DNA from: Candidatus Thiocaldithrix dubininis
GTDB lineage: Bacteria > Pseudomonadota > Gammaproteobacteria > Thiotrichales > Thiotrichaceae
Assembly: GCA_029972135.1 (NCBI GenBank)
Contig: CP124755.1
Span: 372,001-436,000 of the forward strand
Length of the DNA: 64,000 nt
Direction of reading: 5' to 3'
A model generated the notes under the pieces. The model had not been told where the DNA came from. It searched no databases and saw nothing but the letters and a program-made list of their open reading frames with translations. Both the position numbers and the translations under genes were made by a program. Of the stretch, positions 18,985 to 26,484 are shown in pieces (within the stretch, counting starts at the first letter, position 1; each line of letters opens with the position of its first letter).

Positions 18985-19968
18985 TTAGGGTTTACTTTGT
19001 GGGCAATTTTTATAAATTAGTTTATCAAGTTCGATTTTAGGTAAATCTACTTTACAAGCTTGAAACCATGCTTGTGCATTGGATACATGATTAGCTGCCG
19101 CTAATGCGAAATAACGCTCACCCCGTTTACGATCTCGCACGATACCTTCACCTAAATATAAACAAACGCCATAATTATATTGCGCTAGATCCAAACCACT
19201 TTCGCTGGATTTTTGTAATAACTGACAAGCACGTTTTTGCTGTGGTTTGTTAGAGTTATCTTTTAATAGCAACATGGCTAATTGATATTGGGCAACAGGA
19301 CTACTGTTAGTTTTTAAGACGTTAGTATAAAGTCTAATAGCCTGTTCAGTTTTATTTTCACTGTCATAAATGACACCTAGCCAAATATTGGCGTCGGTAT
19401 TTTTATCGGCAATTGTCTGAATAATATCCTTGAAGTAGGTTAAGCCATTTCCGGTTGGATCAAGTCTAGCCATTTCTTGCCAAAACAAGGCATAAATAAA
19501 TTGCGCCTTAATATCATTGTTTTTGGCTTGTTCATATAAGCGTGTAACTGGAATGGTTAGATAATCTCCATAACCTAAATAGGTTAAATAGCGACTGTCA
19601 TTATAATCAATTCTGCCTTGGCTAAGCGGTTTAACCGTTAATTTACTTTCTTTAGCAAAAGTATAGGTAGGTGTTAGGTTCGTAGGATGTAAAATATTCA
19701 ATACATCGTTGAGGCTATAATCTGGTTTAGCAAAATACACACCTTCTAATTCGAGGCTTTGCTGTGTGCCTGTTTGGCTAAGTTTGCAGGGGTGACAGAT
19801 GAAATAGGCGGTATTCGGGGGTTCAGTTGCTAAACGGCTTTGTAATGCCCACGTTGGAGCCGTTGGTGGTGGATGTAATTCCTGAGCTAAGGCGGTACAC
19901 AGGCTATTTCCTAGTAATAAGCTAAGAAATAAACTAAATTTTTGAAATATATTGATTTTTATTGGCAT
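18985..19968 (-). CDS. Secreted Sel1/TPR-like repeat protein (paralogue B)
   Basis: A 327-residue paralogue of its downstream neighbour. The signal peptide ends near CTALAQ. The N-terminal beta-rich segment of paralogue A is shortened here, but the CxxC pair (CHPC), GVYFAKPDYSLNDVL, YLGYGDYLTIPV and the Sel1-like repeats (ANIWLGVIYDSENKTEQAI, AQYQLAMLLLKDN, LAQYNYGVCLYLGEGIVRDRKRGERYFALAA) are conserved. The C-terminus again reads LPKIE...CP. Together the two look like a duplicated periplasmic protein family. Function is unknown. Its start region lies within an inverted repeat. Confidence 0.82.
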   Translation of the reverse strand: MPIKINIFQKFSLFLSLLLGNSLCTALAQELHPPPTAPTWALQSRLATEPPNTAYFICHPCKLSQTGTQQSLELEGVYFAKPDYSLNDVLNILHPTNLTPTYTFAKESKLTVKPLSQGRIDYNDSRYLTYLGYGDYLTIPVTRLYEQAKNNDIKAQFIYALFWQEMARLDPTGNGLTYFKDIIQTIADKNTDANIWLGVIYDSENKTEQAIRLYTNVLKTNSSPVAQYQLAMLLLKDNSNKPQQKRACQLLQKSSESGLDLAQYNYGVCLYLGEGIVRDRKRGERYFALAAANHVSNAQAWFQACKVDLPKIELDKLIYKNCPQSKP

Positions 19969-19973
19969 GGCTA

Positions 19974-20007
19974 ACTCGATTATTAGTAGGTGGTATACCT
20001 ATCGAGT
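19974..20007 (-). promoter_or_regulatory. Inverted repeat over the ribosome-binding region of Sel1 paralogue B
   Basis: ACTCGAT (19974-19980) and ATCGAGT (20001-20007) form a 7-bp stem, with an inner TAGGT/ACCTA pairing. On the minus-strand transcript the second arm contains the only GAG-type ribosome binding sequence before the ATG at 19968, so the hairpin could mask it, or it may be a DNA operator. Confidence 0.4.
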
Positions 20008-20136
20008 GTAGAAACAGCAAAAATGAACAGGGCGTATAGAGGATAAACGGTTAGAATTTGCTGCTAATTGTTAAATTGTATTCAGCGTGCAATATCGTTA
20101 AGGTTAGTGTCTAAACCATACGAATTAGGGATAGCC

Positions 20137-20676
20137 ATGCCATTAAAATTAATTTTACAAGCTATTTTGTTAACGGCAGAGCAGCCTTTAAGTTTGGCGC
20201 AATTACAGCAATATTTTGCACCAGAAGAAGCAATTCAAATAATGGATATTCAAGCGGCTTTGTTAGAATTAGCGCGCGATTGTGCTACACAAAGTTTTGA
20301 ATTAATGCAAAGTGCTAGTGGTTATCGCTTGCAAACCAAAGCCAGTTATCAATTATGGGTACAACGGCATCAAACACAAAAGCCTGTTAAATATTCAAGA
20401 GCATTTTTAGAAACCTTAGCGTTGATTGCGTGGCGGCAGCCGATTACACGTGCTGACATTGAAGCTATTCGGGGTGTGGCGGTCAACCCAACGATTATTA
20501 AGAGTTTATTAGAGCGCGAATGGATTAAAGTGCTTGGGCAAAAAGAAGCGCCGGGTCGACCCGAATTATTAGGTACAACGCGGCAATTTCTAGATTATTT
20601 TGGCTTGCGTTCCTTAGATGATTTGCCGAATGTCTTACACTTAAGTGACTTACCACATGCGAAGTTAACGGTTTAA
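20137..20676 (+). CDS. scpB: Segregation and condensation protein B
   Basis: Winged-helix partner of ScpA in the SMC condensin. The 179-residue protein shows two winged-helix domains and the family blocks ILLTAEQPLSL near the start, YSRAFLETLALIAWRQPITRADIEAIRG and GRPELLGTT near the end. ATG 20137 (MPLKLILQ) is preferred, since AGGG is about seven bases upstream; an earlier in-frame codon adds 23 residues unlike the family. The normal scpA-scpB adjacency is interrupted by the two Sel1-like genes. The Mrr-like gene starts two bases after its stop. Confidence 0.94.
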   Translation: MPLKLILQAILLTAEQPLSLAQLQQYFAPEEAIQIMDIQAALLELARDCATQSFELMQSASGYRLQTKASYQLWVQRHQTQKPVKYSRAFLETLALIAWRQPITRADIEAIRGVAVNPTIIKSLLEREWIKVLGQKEAPGRPELLGTTRQFLDYFGLRSLDDLPNVLHLSDLPHAKLTV

Positions 20677-20678
20677 TT

Positions 20679-21599
20679 ATGCCTATTCCTAGCTATCAAG
20701 CCTTATTATTTCCAGTATTACGGTTAGCTGCACAAGGCGGCGAACATAAATTTAGTACTACGGTAGAAAGTTTAGCTGATGAGTTTCAATTAAGCGCTAG
20801 CGAACGCACGGAATTATTAGCCAGTGGTGCACAGACCGTATTTAGTAATCGAGTCGGGTGGGCGAGAACCTATTTAAAACAAGCTGGATTATTAGATGCG
20901 CCACGTCGGGGTTATTTTGCTATTAGTAAACGCGGCTTGGCTTTTTTTAATACACACCCAGCTGAAATTTCTATGCAATCTTTACAGCAATTTAATGAGT
21001 TTAGAGCCTTTACTCAACGTAAGCGTCCGAAAAAAACTGAAATTAATACGCCCGCATTTGCACCTGATTTTATGGCAGAGGAAACGCCAGAAGATATTTT
21101 AGCCGCAGCGTATCAATTGTTAATGCGTAATTTGCAGCAAGAAGTGTTAAGCACAGTGAAAGAAATGCCGCCGACTTTTTTTGAAAATTTGGTTATCGAC
21201 CTATTGGTTAAAATGGGCTATGGCGGTAATCGACAAGACGCTGGTCGTGCTATTGGCAAAAGCGGTGATGGAGGTATCGACGGCTTTATTAAACAAGACC
21301 GTTTAGGTTTAGATGTGATTTATCTACAAGCCAAACGTTGGGAAACACCTGTAGGGCGCCCCGAATTGCAAAAATTTGCGGGTGCATTACAAGGGCAAAA
21401 AGCGCATAAGGGAATTTTTATTACAACCTCGACTTTTACGCGTGAGGCTAAAGAATATGCGCAGCATTTAGAAACTAAGTTGATCCTAATTGACGGGCAA
21501 CAATTAGCTGGATTTATGGTGGAGTACAATGTTGGCGTGCTCAGTAGCGGCTGTTATGAGGTGAAAAAGTTAGATTTAGATTATTTTGAAGGTGGTTAA
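20679..21599 (+). CDS. mrr: Mrr-like restriction endonuclease
   Basis: A 306-residue protein with Mrr architecture and length. The N-terminal winged helix (residues about 5-90, PSYQALLFPVLRLAAQGGEHK) is followed by a PD-(D/E)xK catalytic domain: Glu169 in FFENLVIDLL, Asp201 in GDGGIDG and Gln-Ala-Lys 217-219. Then comes FITTSTFTREAKEYA. Mrr enzymes cut methylated or otherwise modified foreign DNA and can respond to high pressure in E. coli. No methyltransferase partner is nearby, consistent with a modification-dependent type IV role. It appears cotranscribed with scpB. Confidence 0.92.
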   Translation: MPIPSYQALLFPVLRLAAQGGEHKFSTTVESLADEFQLSASERTELLASGAQTVFSNRVGWARTYLKQAGLLDAPRRGYFAISKRGLAFFNTHPAEISMQSLQQFNEFRAFTQRKRPKKTEINTPAFAPDFMAEETPEDILAAAYQLLMRNLQQEVLSTVKEMPPTFFENLVIDLLVKMGYGGNRQDAGRAIGKSGDGGIDGFIKQDRLGLDVIYLQAKRWETPVGRPELQKFAGALQGQKAHKGIFITTSTFTREAKEYAQHLETKLILIDGQQLAGFMVEYNVGVLSSGCYEVKKLDLDYFEGG

Positions 21600-21612
21600 A
21601 TTAACCACCTTC
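21588..21612. terminator. Perfect hairpin spanning the mrr stop codon
   Basis: GAAGGTGGTTAA (21588-21599, including the mrr TAA) and TTAACCACCTTC (21601-21612) form a 12-base perfect inverted repeat. It sits between convergent genes, with TTATT after it on the plus strand, so it is a likely bidirectional terminator. Confidence 0.65.
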
Positions 21613-21622
21613 TTATTAAAGA

Positions 21623-22741
21623 TTATTCTTTATTGGTCAGCCATTTTTTACGTAAGCCTTCATAAACACTTTCTTCCGAGCCTTTAGCCTCACGCAGTTC
21701 CATTAGCGCATAGTTAACTTTTTCGCGGAGTTCACTATTCTGGGGGAAAGCAATAGCATAGGTTTGTGGATTAAAGCTATTAGGTAAAACTAATACCTGT
21801 TTTTTTCTAGGTGCTTTAGTATTAAATTGGTTAGCCAAATAAACAAGGCGTGGACCATCGTGTACTAAGGCATCGGCTTCTTTATTGGAAACTTTTTGTA
21901 TGCCTTCCGCCAAGTTTTTAACAGGAATAGGGGTTATACCGATTTTCTTTAAATATTCAATGGGCGCATCCGTTTCAACCGCTACTACTTTTTTATCCAT
22001 TAAATCTTTAACGCCTTTGATACTACCGTTAATGTTTTGTGAGGTGAGTGCGGCTGTAATAACCGAACTTAAAATACCTAAACATAAAAAGCCGATTAAA
22101 AACCAGGTTAAATCTACCACACGAGCTAAACCTTTGCGTTGCGGTGTATCCCAAGTAATGAACATAGTCCACGCCCACCAACCGGCATCCATGATGCCTT
22201 TAAAGTAGGTAGGTGCAAAGGAAGGTTCGTCACTGCCAACCCGATCCACTAGCCAGCGCACATGTGCAAAGACTAATACTAAAGTAATAATGATAAGAAT
22301 GACGGGCCAGGTAAACAGTTTGGCAATTTCTTCCAATGCGACCAACCACGGATTAGGCGTGTTGTCAGATGGAACTAAAATTTGTAAACCTAATTCATAC
22401 ATAGAGTTGGAAAAGTCGACCTTTTCTTCGCGGGCGCTGGTAACGGTAATTGCTGATATACTAGCGTCCACCTTTTTAGCTGCGGTCATATCAATCATTT
22501 GTGGCACTGTATCGGCATAAACCCATTCAGTTTTTCGCCCTAACTTCTCATTAATAGCATTCCACAAATCAATACTAAAACCGGTGGGTTTACGTTGTTC
22601 TATAGGCTGTTTTTCATCATACATAACCCAAGGTTCAGACAGCTTGATACCTACTTTCACGGGTTTTTCGTCAGCAAAACTGTATTGCACACTCAACAGC
22701 AATAGCAGCCCTATTTGGAATAAGTGATTTATATATTTCAT
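21623..22741 (-). CDS. Prokaryotic ionotropic glutamate receptor-like channel/solute-binding protein
   Basis: A 372-residue protein with a type-II periplasmic binding domain split by a membrane pore, the topology of bacterial GluR0. The signal peptide ends SFA. S1 runs from about residue 27 to 126 and contains the amino-acid-binding Arg104 in SAREEKVDFS. TM1 is at 143-165, a re-entrant loop at 185-199, TM2 at 210-233 (ending SSVITAALTS, like the iGluR SYTANLAAF gate region) and S2 from 236. The loop reads MFITWDTP and lacks the potassium filter TVGYG. The ATG at 22741 gives a proper signal peptide; the in-frame TTG at 22783 does not. The ligand is unknown. Confidence 0.85.
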   Translation of the reverse strand: MKYINHLFQIGLLLLLSVQYSFADEKPVKVGIKLSEPWVMYDEKQPIEQRKPTGFSIDLWNAINEKLGRKTEWVYADTVPQMIDMTAAKKVDASISAITVTSAREEKVDFSNSMYELGLQILVPSDNTPNPWLVALEEIAKLFTWPVILIIITLVLVFAHVRWLVDRVGSDEPSFAPTYFKGIMDAGWWAWTMFITWDTPQRKGLARVVDLTWFLIGFLCLGILSSVITAALTSQNINGSIKGVKDLMDKKVVAVETDAPIEYLKKIGITPIPVKNLAEGIQKVSNKEADALVHDGPRLVYLANQFNTKAPRKKQVLVLPNSFNPQTYAIAFPQNSELREKVNYALMELREAKGSEESVYEGLRKKWLTNKE

Positions 22742-22794
22742 GGGGTTTAATAGTTTATTTATGGTTAAAAATGAAAAACACAAAAGCGTTGCTC

Positions 22795-22833
22795 GCTTAA
22801 TAAGCTTAACTTAGATTAGTTTGTTTATTAAGC
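22795..22833. promoter_or_regulatory. Inverted repeats upstream of the glutamate-receptor-like gene
   Basis: GCTTAATAA (22795-22803) pairs with TTATTAAGC (22825-22833), and the first arm is itself part of the near-perfect palindrome GCTTAATAAGC. A further 6-base pair AGTTTA/TAAACT occurs in the same 290-base divergent gap before the hydrolase gene. These are candidate operators; nothing else is seen there. Confidence 0.3.
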
Positions 22834-23035
22834 AAACCCTAAGAAATAGTCATTAAACCAAGTTTAGATATAAACTACACACTGTCAAACTATTTGCCAT
22901 CGCTAACTATTTATAAAACAAGGTATTCCCACCCGTCTTATGAACTGCTTTGTTTGTCTTAGTGGCAAACCACGCTAGGGTAATGCTTCTTTATACTGAC
23001 CATAACTTGATGCACTGATTACAGGGAGTGTCAAC

Positions 23036-23917
23036 ATGTCTAAGCTTAAGCAGACGCTATTATTGTGTGTTTGCTATTTTGGGTGGCTGCATTTTAGTTG
23101 GGCAAGCCCCAACGAAGTATTACCCACTATTCAAAAGATTAGCGGTATTGCTTATGGAACAGACCCTGCACAACAATTTGATGTGTACCTTCCATCTAAT
23201 GTGACGCGAGCACCTGTGTTGTTTATGGTACACGGGGGGGGATGGGATTCAGGTGATAAGGCTAATCCAGCTTCGGTACTCCATAAAATGCAATATTGGA
23301 CGGCTCGTGGCTATATATTTATTTCGACTAATTACCGTTTATTACCTAAAGCGGATGTGAGCCAGCAAGCCCAAGATGTGGCATTTGCGATTAGTCATGC
23401 ACAAACCCACGCGAGTGAGTGGGGCGCAGATGCCAATCGGTTTATTTTAATGGGGCACTCTGCGGGGGCACATTTAGTTTCATTAGTGATGGCATCGCCG
23501 TCTTTGTTAAAGCTAGCAAAGGTTAAACCTTGGTTGGGTGCAGTCGTATTGGATAGTGGTGCAATGAATGTGCTGCAATTAATGCAAGAACCTCACGGCA
23601 AACTCTATGACAAAGCCTTTGGTAACGATATTTTTTATTGGGCGAAAAACTCGCCATTACAACGCCTAGAGCACAAGTTGCCGCCCGTGTTAGCAGTGTG
23701 TTCGATTCCGCGTGGTTCAGATTGTTTACAAGCTCAACAATTTATTGATAAACAAAAAAAATTAGGCGGTCAAGGGGCGGTGTTGCGTGAGCAAATGAAT
23801 CATTACAATATTAATCATTTGCTAGGCAAAGAGCCTGCTTATACCGCCGTGGTTGATCAATTTATGCAAGCTCTGATTACTCAACCAGCGCCTGTAGTAG
23901 GTTCTGCCACCCGTTGA
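23036..23917 (+). CDS. Secreted alpha/beta hydrolase (BD-FAE/esterase-lipase-like)
   Basis: A 293-residue exported esterase-type hydrolase. The signal peptide ends SWA. The oxyanion motif HGGGW is at residues 66-70 and the nucleophile GHSAG at 140-144 (Ser142); Asp229 and His256 or His261 complete a plausible triad. This matches the HSL/BD-FAE carboxylesterase group acting on acyl or aryl esters, though the substrate is unknown. GGGAG lies before the ATG. The HGGG codons form an eight-G homopolymer. The 3' end overlaps the convergent dioxygenase gene by 37 bases. Confidence 0.87.
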   Translation: MSKLKQTLLLCVCYFGWLHFSWASPNEVLPTIQKISGIAYGTDPAQQFDVYLPSNVTRAPVLFMVHGGGWDSGDKANPASVLHKMQYWTARGYIFISTNYRLLPKADVSQQAQDVAFAISHAQTHASEWGADANRFILMGHSAGAHLVSLVMASPSLLKLAKVKPWLGAVVLDSGAMNVLQLMQEPHGKLYDKAFGNDIFYWAKNSPLQRLEHKLPPVLAVCSIPRGSDCLQAQQFIDKQKKLGGQGAVLREQMNHYNINHLLGKEPAYTAVVDQFMQALITQPAPVVGSATR

Positions 23918-24777
23918 TAATAACGCCCACGGTATAATAAGCGTTTTAAGGCGGGATCATCGCTATCCGTAAACTGGGTGCGATTATGTAAAACATTATT
24001 ACAAATCAAACCTTCACCTGCTTGCAATGTGTAATTGAGTTTATAGATTGAGGGTTGTTGCCATAAATCTAATAAAAATTGAGCGGCTGCTTGGGTGGTT
24101 GCATCCTCTCGCCAACTGACGTTGCGTTGTCGTGCAGAATAGCGCATATGTAAATGTCCGCTCGCTGTCAGACTAAATACCGCTCCGGTTTGTGCGGGGC
24201 GAATCACTTGACCGTTTAAGATATTCGCTGGAATGGTAAACGCTTCTGGATGCATGAGGGCTTGAATAAAATCAGGATTAGCATCTCGTAATAAAATATA
24301 AGCAATTTCATGATCCATTAGCCAACTACTTCCGCCCTCAATAGCAGGCTGGGCGCAGTGTAATAGCATGCCATTAATTTGCTCATGTGGCAGATTGTAA
24401 TAACCGTCGGTATGCCAGCTCAGCGGTTTAGTGGTGTAGGGTATGTAGTCGTGTTGCCCTATATGACTGGTTACTTGCAAGGAAGTTAAACCATCATGAT
24501 CTGCGCATAAGTTGTTATTTAAATCATTTAAACCTACTAAGGCACTCAAGTGGTGGACTGCGGGCTTAGCACGTTTATCGCCTGCAACAAATTGATAAAA
24601 CGCAAAATTAAAGTTTTGACACTGTATTTTTAATTGCTGAACTTCTGATAAATGAGGATTTTCCGCTGATTTTATTGCGGTCATACAGTCGGTTATGCTC
24701 AGCGGATAGGCTGATAATTTTTGTGCACGCCATGCCTGATAAGCGTTACTATCTCTTAAATCATACTGTTTAGACAT
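23881..24777 (-). CDS. TauD/TfdA-family 2-oxoglutarate/Fe(II) dioxygenase
   Basis: A 298-residue member of the TauD/TfdA superfamily. Iron ligands are His122 and Asp124 in WHTDGYYN and His264 in NVLHNRTQF; Arg residues in KRLLYRGRYY would bind 2-oxoglutarate. The family oxidises sulfonates (taurine, releasing sulfite), amino acids and other small molecules; the substrate here cannot be read. It is transcribed divergently from the dsr operon and shares its control region, so sulfur-compound oxidation is a reasonable but untested idea. AGGGAA precedes the ATG by six to seven bases. Confidence 0.85.
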   Translation of the reverse strand: MSKQYDLRDSNAYQAWRAQKLSAYPLSITDCMTAIKSAENPHLSEVQQLKIQCQNFNFAFYQFVAGDKRAKPAVHHLSALVGLNDLNNNLCADHDGLTSLQVTSHIGQHDYIPYTTKPLSWHTDGYYNLPHEQINGMLLHCAQPAIEGGSSWLMDHEIAYILLRDANPDFIQALMHPEAFTIPANILNGQVIRPAQTGAVFSLTASGHLHMRYSARQRNVSWREDATTQAAAQFLLDLWQQPSIYKLNYTLQAGEGLICNNVLHNRTQFTDSDDPALKRLLYRGRYYQRVAEPTTGAG

Positions 24778-24820
24778 TCATCTATTCCCTCTAGCTAGCT
24801 CGGCTAACTATATAAGTTAG

Positions 24821-24848
24821 TTGAAATATTATTATCTAATAATATAGT
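24821..24848 (+). promoter_or_regulatory. Candidate dsr promoter with palindrome in the spacer
   Basis: TTGAAA (24821-24826) and TATAGT (24843-24848), separated by 16 bases, form a plausible sigma-70 promoter. The spacer is filled by the perfect palindrome ATATTATTA-TC-TAATAATAT (24826-24845), a classic placement for a repressor or MerR-type operator. Transcription would begin about 230 bases before dsrA. Confidence 0.45.
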
Positions 24849-25024
24849 ATCCTGCTTATTGAGAGAGGCTAATTTAGGACAGTTTGTGGGCATATCTACT
24901 AAGAGATATCCCCCGGAATCGTTAACACCCCATGGGTGAGATTCTACGAAACTAGCCCGACGCATACACTTACTGGACATTTGATTGGGGTTTGCACACA
25001 ACCCGGTCGTAATCCTTAATTTAG

Positions 25025-25050
25025 CTTGACTCTTGGTAGAGCAGGTCAAG
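25025..25050. promoter_or_regulatory. Inverted repeat CTTGAC/GTCAAG close to dsrA
   Basis: CTTGAC (25025-25030) and GTCAAG (25045-25050) lie 37 bases before the dsrA start codon. The first arm contains TTGACT, which resembles a -35 element, but no good -10 follows at the right distance. It may be an operator or a leader hairpin. Confidence 0.3.
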
Positions 25051-25086
25051 AAAAACGCCATAGTATCGTTTACTGAGGAGGCAGGT

Positions 25087-26385
25087 ATGGCAACGAATCA
25101 TTATCCAACGCCCATGCTGGATGTGCTGGAAGAAGGCCCTTGGCCTAGCTTTATCAGCGGTTTCAAAAAATTACGCGATGAGCATCCCGATGAGCGGATT
25201 CGTAATACCATCAATGGTTTATTAGGCCAATTAGAGCATTCCTATGAAACTCGTATGGGCTACTGGAAAGGTGGCACCATCTCAGTTTTCGGCTACGGTG
25301 GTGGGATTATTCCGCGCTTTTCTGAAGTCGGTCATATGTTCCCTGAATCTAAAGAGTTCCACACGTTACGTGTGCAACCACCTGCCGGTAACTATTACAG
25401 CACAGGCATGTTACGTCAGTTAGCCGATAGCTGGGAAAAATGGGGTTCTGGTTTACAAACTTTCCACGGTCAAACCGGTAATATCATGTTCATCGGTGCA
25501 AATAGCCAAAACTATCAGCACTTCTTTGATGAAATCAATGAATACGGTTGGGACTTAGGTGGTGCAGGTCCTTGTGTACGTACCGGCATGTCTTGCGTGG
25601 GTGCGGCACGTTGCGAAATGTCTAACTGTAATGAACATGCGATTCACCGTCGTTTGTTAAATAACTTTACTGATGACGTACATCGTCCTGCATTACCTTA
25701 CAAATTTAAATTCAAAGTGTCTGGTTGTCCAAATGACTGCCAAAACGCGATTGAGCGTGCAGACTTTGCAGTAATCGGTACTTGGCGCGACGATATGAAA
25801 GTCAACCAAGAAGCCGTTAAAGAAATGATCATGAAGAAAGCCAAAGAAATTGGCAAAGAAGGTGATCGTTCTGCGGGTCGTCAATACATGTTCGATAACG
25901 TAATTAGCCGTTGCCCGACTAATGCGATCAAATTAAACGACGACGATACCATGACGGTAGATAACAGCAACTGTGTACGTTGTATGCATTGCTTGAACGT
26001 TATGCCAAAAGCCTTACAAGTAGGTGATGACAAAGGTGTAACTATCTTAATCGGTGGTAAACGTACGCTGAAAATCGGTGACTTAATGGGTACAGTGGTT
26101 ATCCCATTCATGAAGTTAGATACCGAAGAAGATTACGAGCGTATCGTTGAATTAGCGCAAACCATTATCGACTTCTGGGCTGAAAACGGCTTAGAACACG
26201 AGCGTTGTGGTGAGATGATCGAGCGTATTGGTTTGGTTAACTTCCTCGAAGGCATTGGTATCGACCCAGATCCAAATATGATCAAACAACCACGTAACGT
26301 ATCTTATGTACGTACCGATGGTTGGGATGAAGCGGCAGAAGCCTGGTTCAACCGCAAACGTGAAGAAAAAATGGCGGCTGCTTAA
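25087..26385 (+). CDS. dsrA: Reverse-type dissimilatory sulfite reductase alpha subunit
   Basis: With DsrB forms the cytoplasmic alpha2beta2 siroheme enzyme that, in sulfur oxidisers, works in the oxidative direction to yield sulfite from DsrC-bound sulfur. The 432-residue protein has the siroheme-[4Fe-4S] ligands Cys170-x5-Cys176 and Cys214-x3-Cys218 and a ferredoxin-type cluster site (Cys276, then Cys296-x2-Cys299-x2-Cys302). ATG 25087 is chosen because GAGGAG (25075-25080) is ideally placed; an upstream in-frame codon at 25033 adds unlike sequence. The oxidative direction is inferred from the accompanying dsrEFH and dsrL genes. A strong hairpin follows. Confidence 0.98.
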   Translation: MATNHYPTPMLDVLEEGPWPSFISGFKKLRDEHPDERIRNTINGLLGQLEHSYETRMGYWKGGTISVFGYGGGIIPRFSEVGHMFPESKEFHTLRVQPPAGNYYSTGMLRQLADSWEKWGSGLQTFHGQTGNIMFIGANSQNYQHFFDEINEYGWDLGGAGPCVRTGMSCVGAARCEMSNCNEHAIHRRLLNNFTDDVHRPALPYKFKFKVSGCPNDCQNAIERADFAVIGTWRDDMKVNQEAVKEMIMKKAKEIGKEGDRSAGRQYMFDNVISRCPTNAIKLNDDDTMTVDNSNCVRCMHCLNVMPKALQVGDDKGVTILIGGKRTLKIGDLMGTVVIPFMKLDTEEDYERIVELAQTIIDFWAENGLEHERCGEMIERIGLVNFLEGIGIDPDPNMIKQPRNVSYVRTDGWDEAAEAWFNRKREEKMAAA

Positions 26386-26399
26386 GCAGACTTGCTGTG

Positions 26400-26437
26400 C
26401 TTAGTGGGTGGGGTATAGAGAGGCAACACCCACTAAG
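26400..26437 (+). other. Intercistronic hairpin between dsrA and dsrB
   Basis: CTTAGTGGGTG (26400-26410) and CACCCACTAAG (26427-26437) form an 11-bp perfect stem with a 16-base loop, starting 15 bases after the dsrA stop. No T-run follows, so it is more likely a processing or stability element than a full terminator. Confidence 0.7.
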
Positions 26438-26484
26438 TTGACTGAATATAACTTTTAGCTAAAGATTTCTCAGGAGGCTTCATA

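Larger units (their letters stand above)
24778..25086. other. Control region between the dioxygenase gene and dsrA (309 bases, no gene)
   Basis: No ORF worth calling is present. The stretch is rich in inverted repeats: CTAACT/AGTTAG (24804-24820), an AT-rich 9-base palindrome (24826-24845), ATATCT/AGATAT (24892-24909), GGGTT/AACCC (24988-25004) and CTTGAC/GTCAAG (25025-25050). It would form the promoter and a roughly 230-base leader of the dsr operon, or hold control sites for both directions. Confidence 0.6.

Noticed and set aside
23881..23917. Overlap of hydrolase and dioxygenase as a sign of a frameshift or truncation
   Set aside because: Both proteins have complete, plausible C-termini; convergent overlap of 37 bases is ordinary.
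25033..25086. Longer start for dsrA
   Set aside because: The extra 18 codons do not resemble DsrA, and the GAGGAG site fits ATG 25087.
24849..25086. tRNA or known riboswitch in the dsr leader
   Set aside because: Several short hairpins are present but no cloverleaf, no T-loop sequence and no aptamer motif I recognise.
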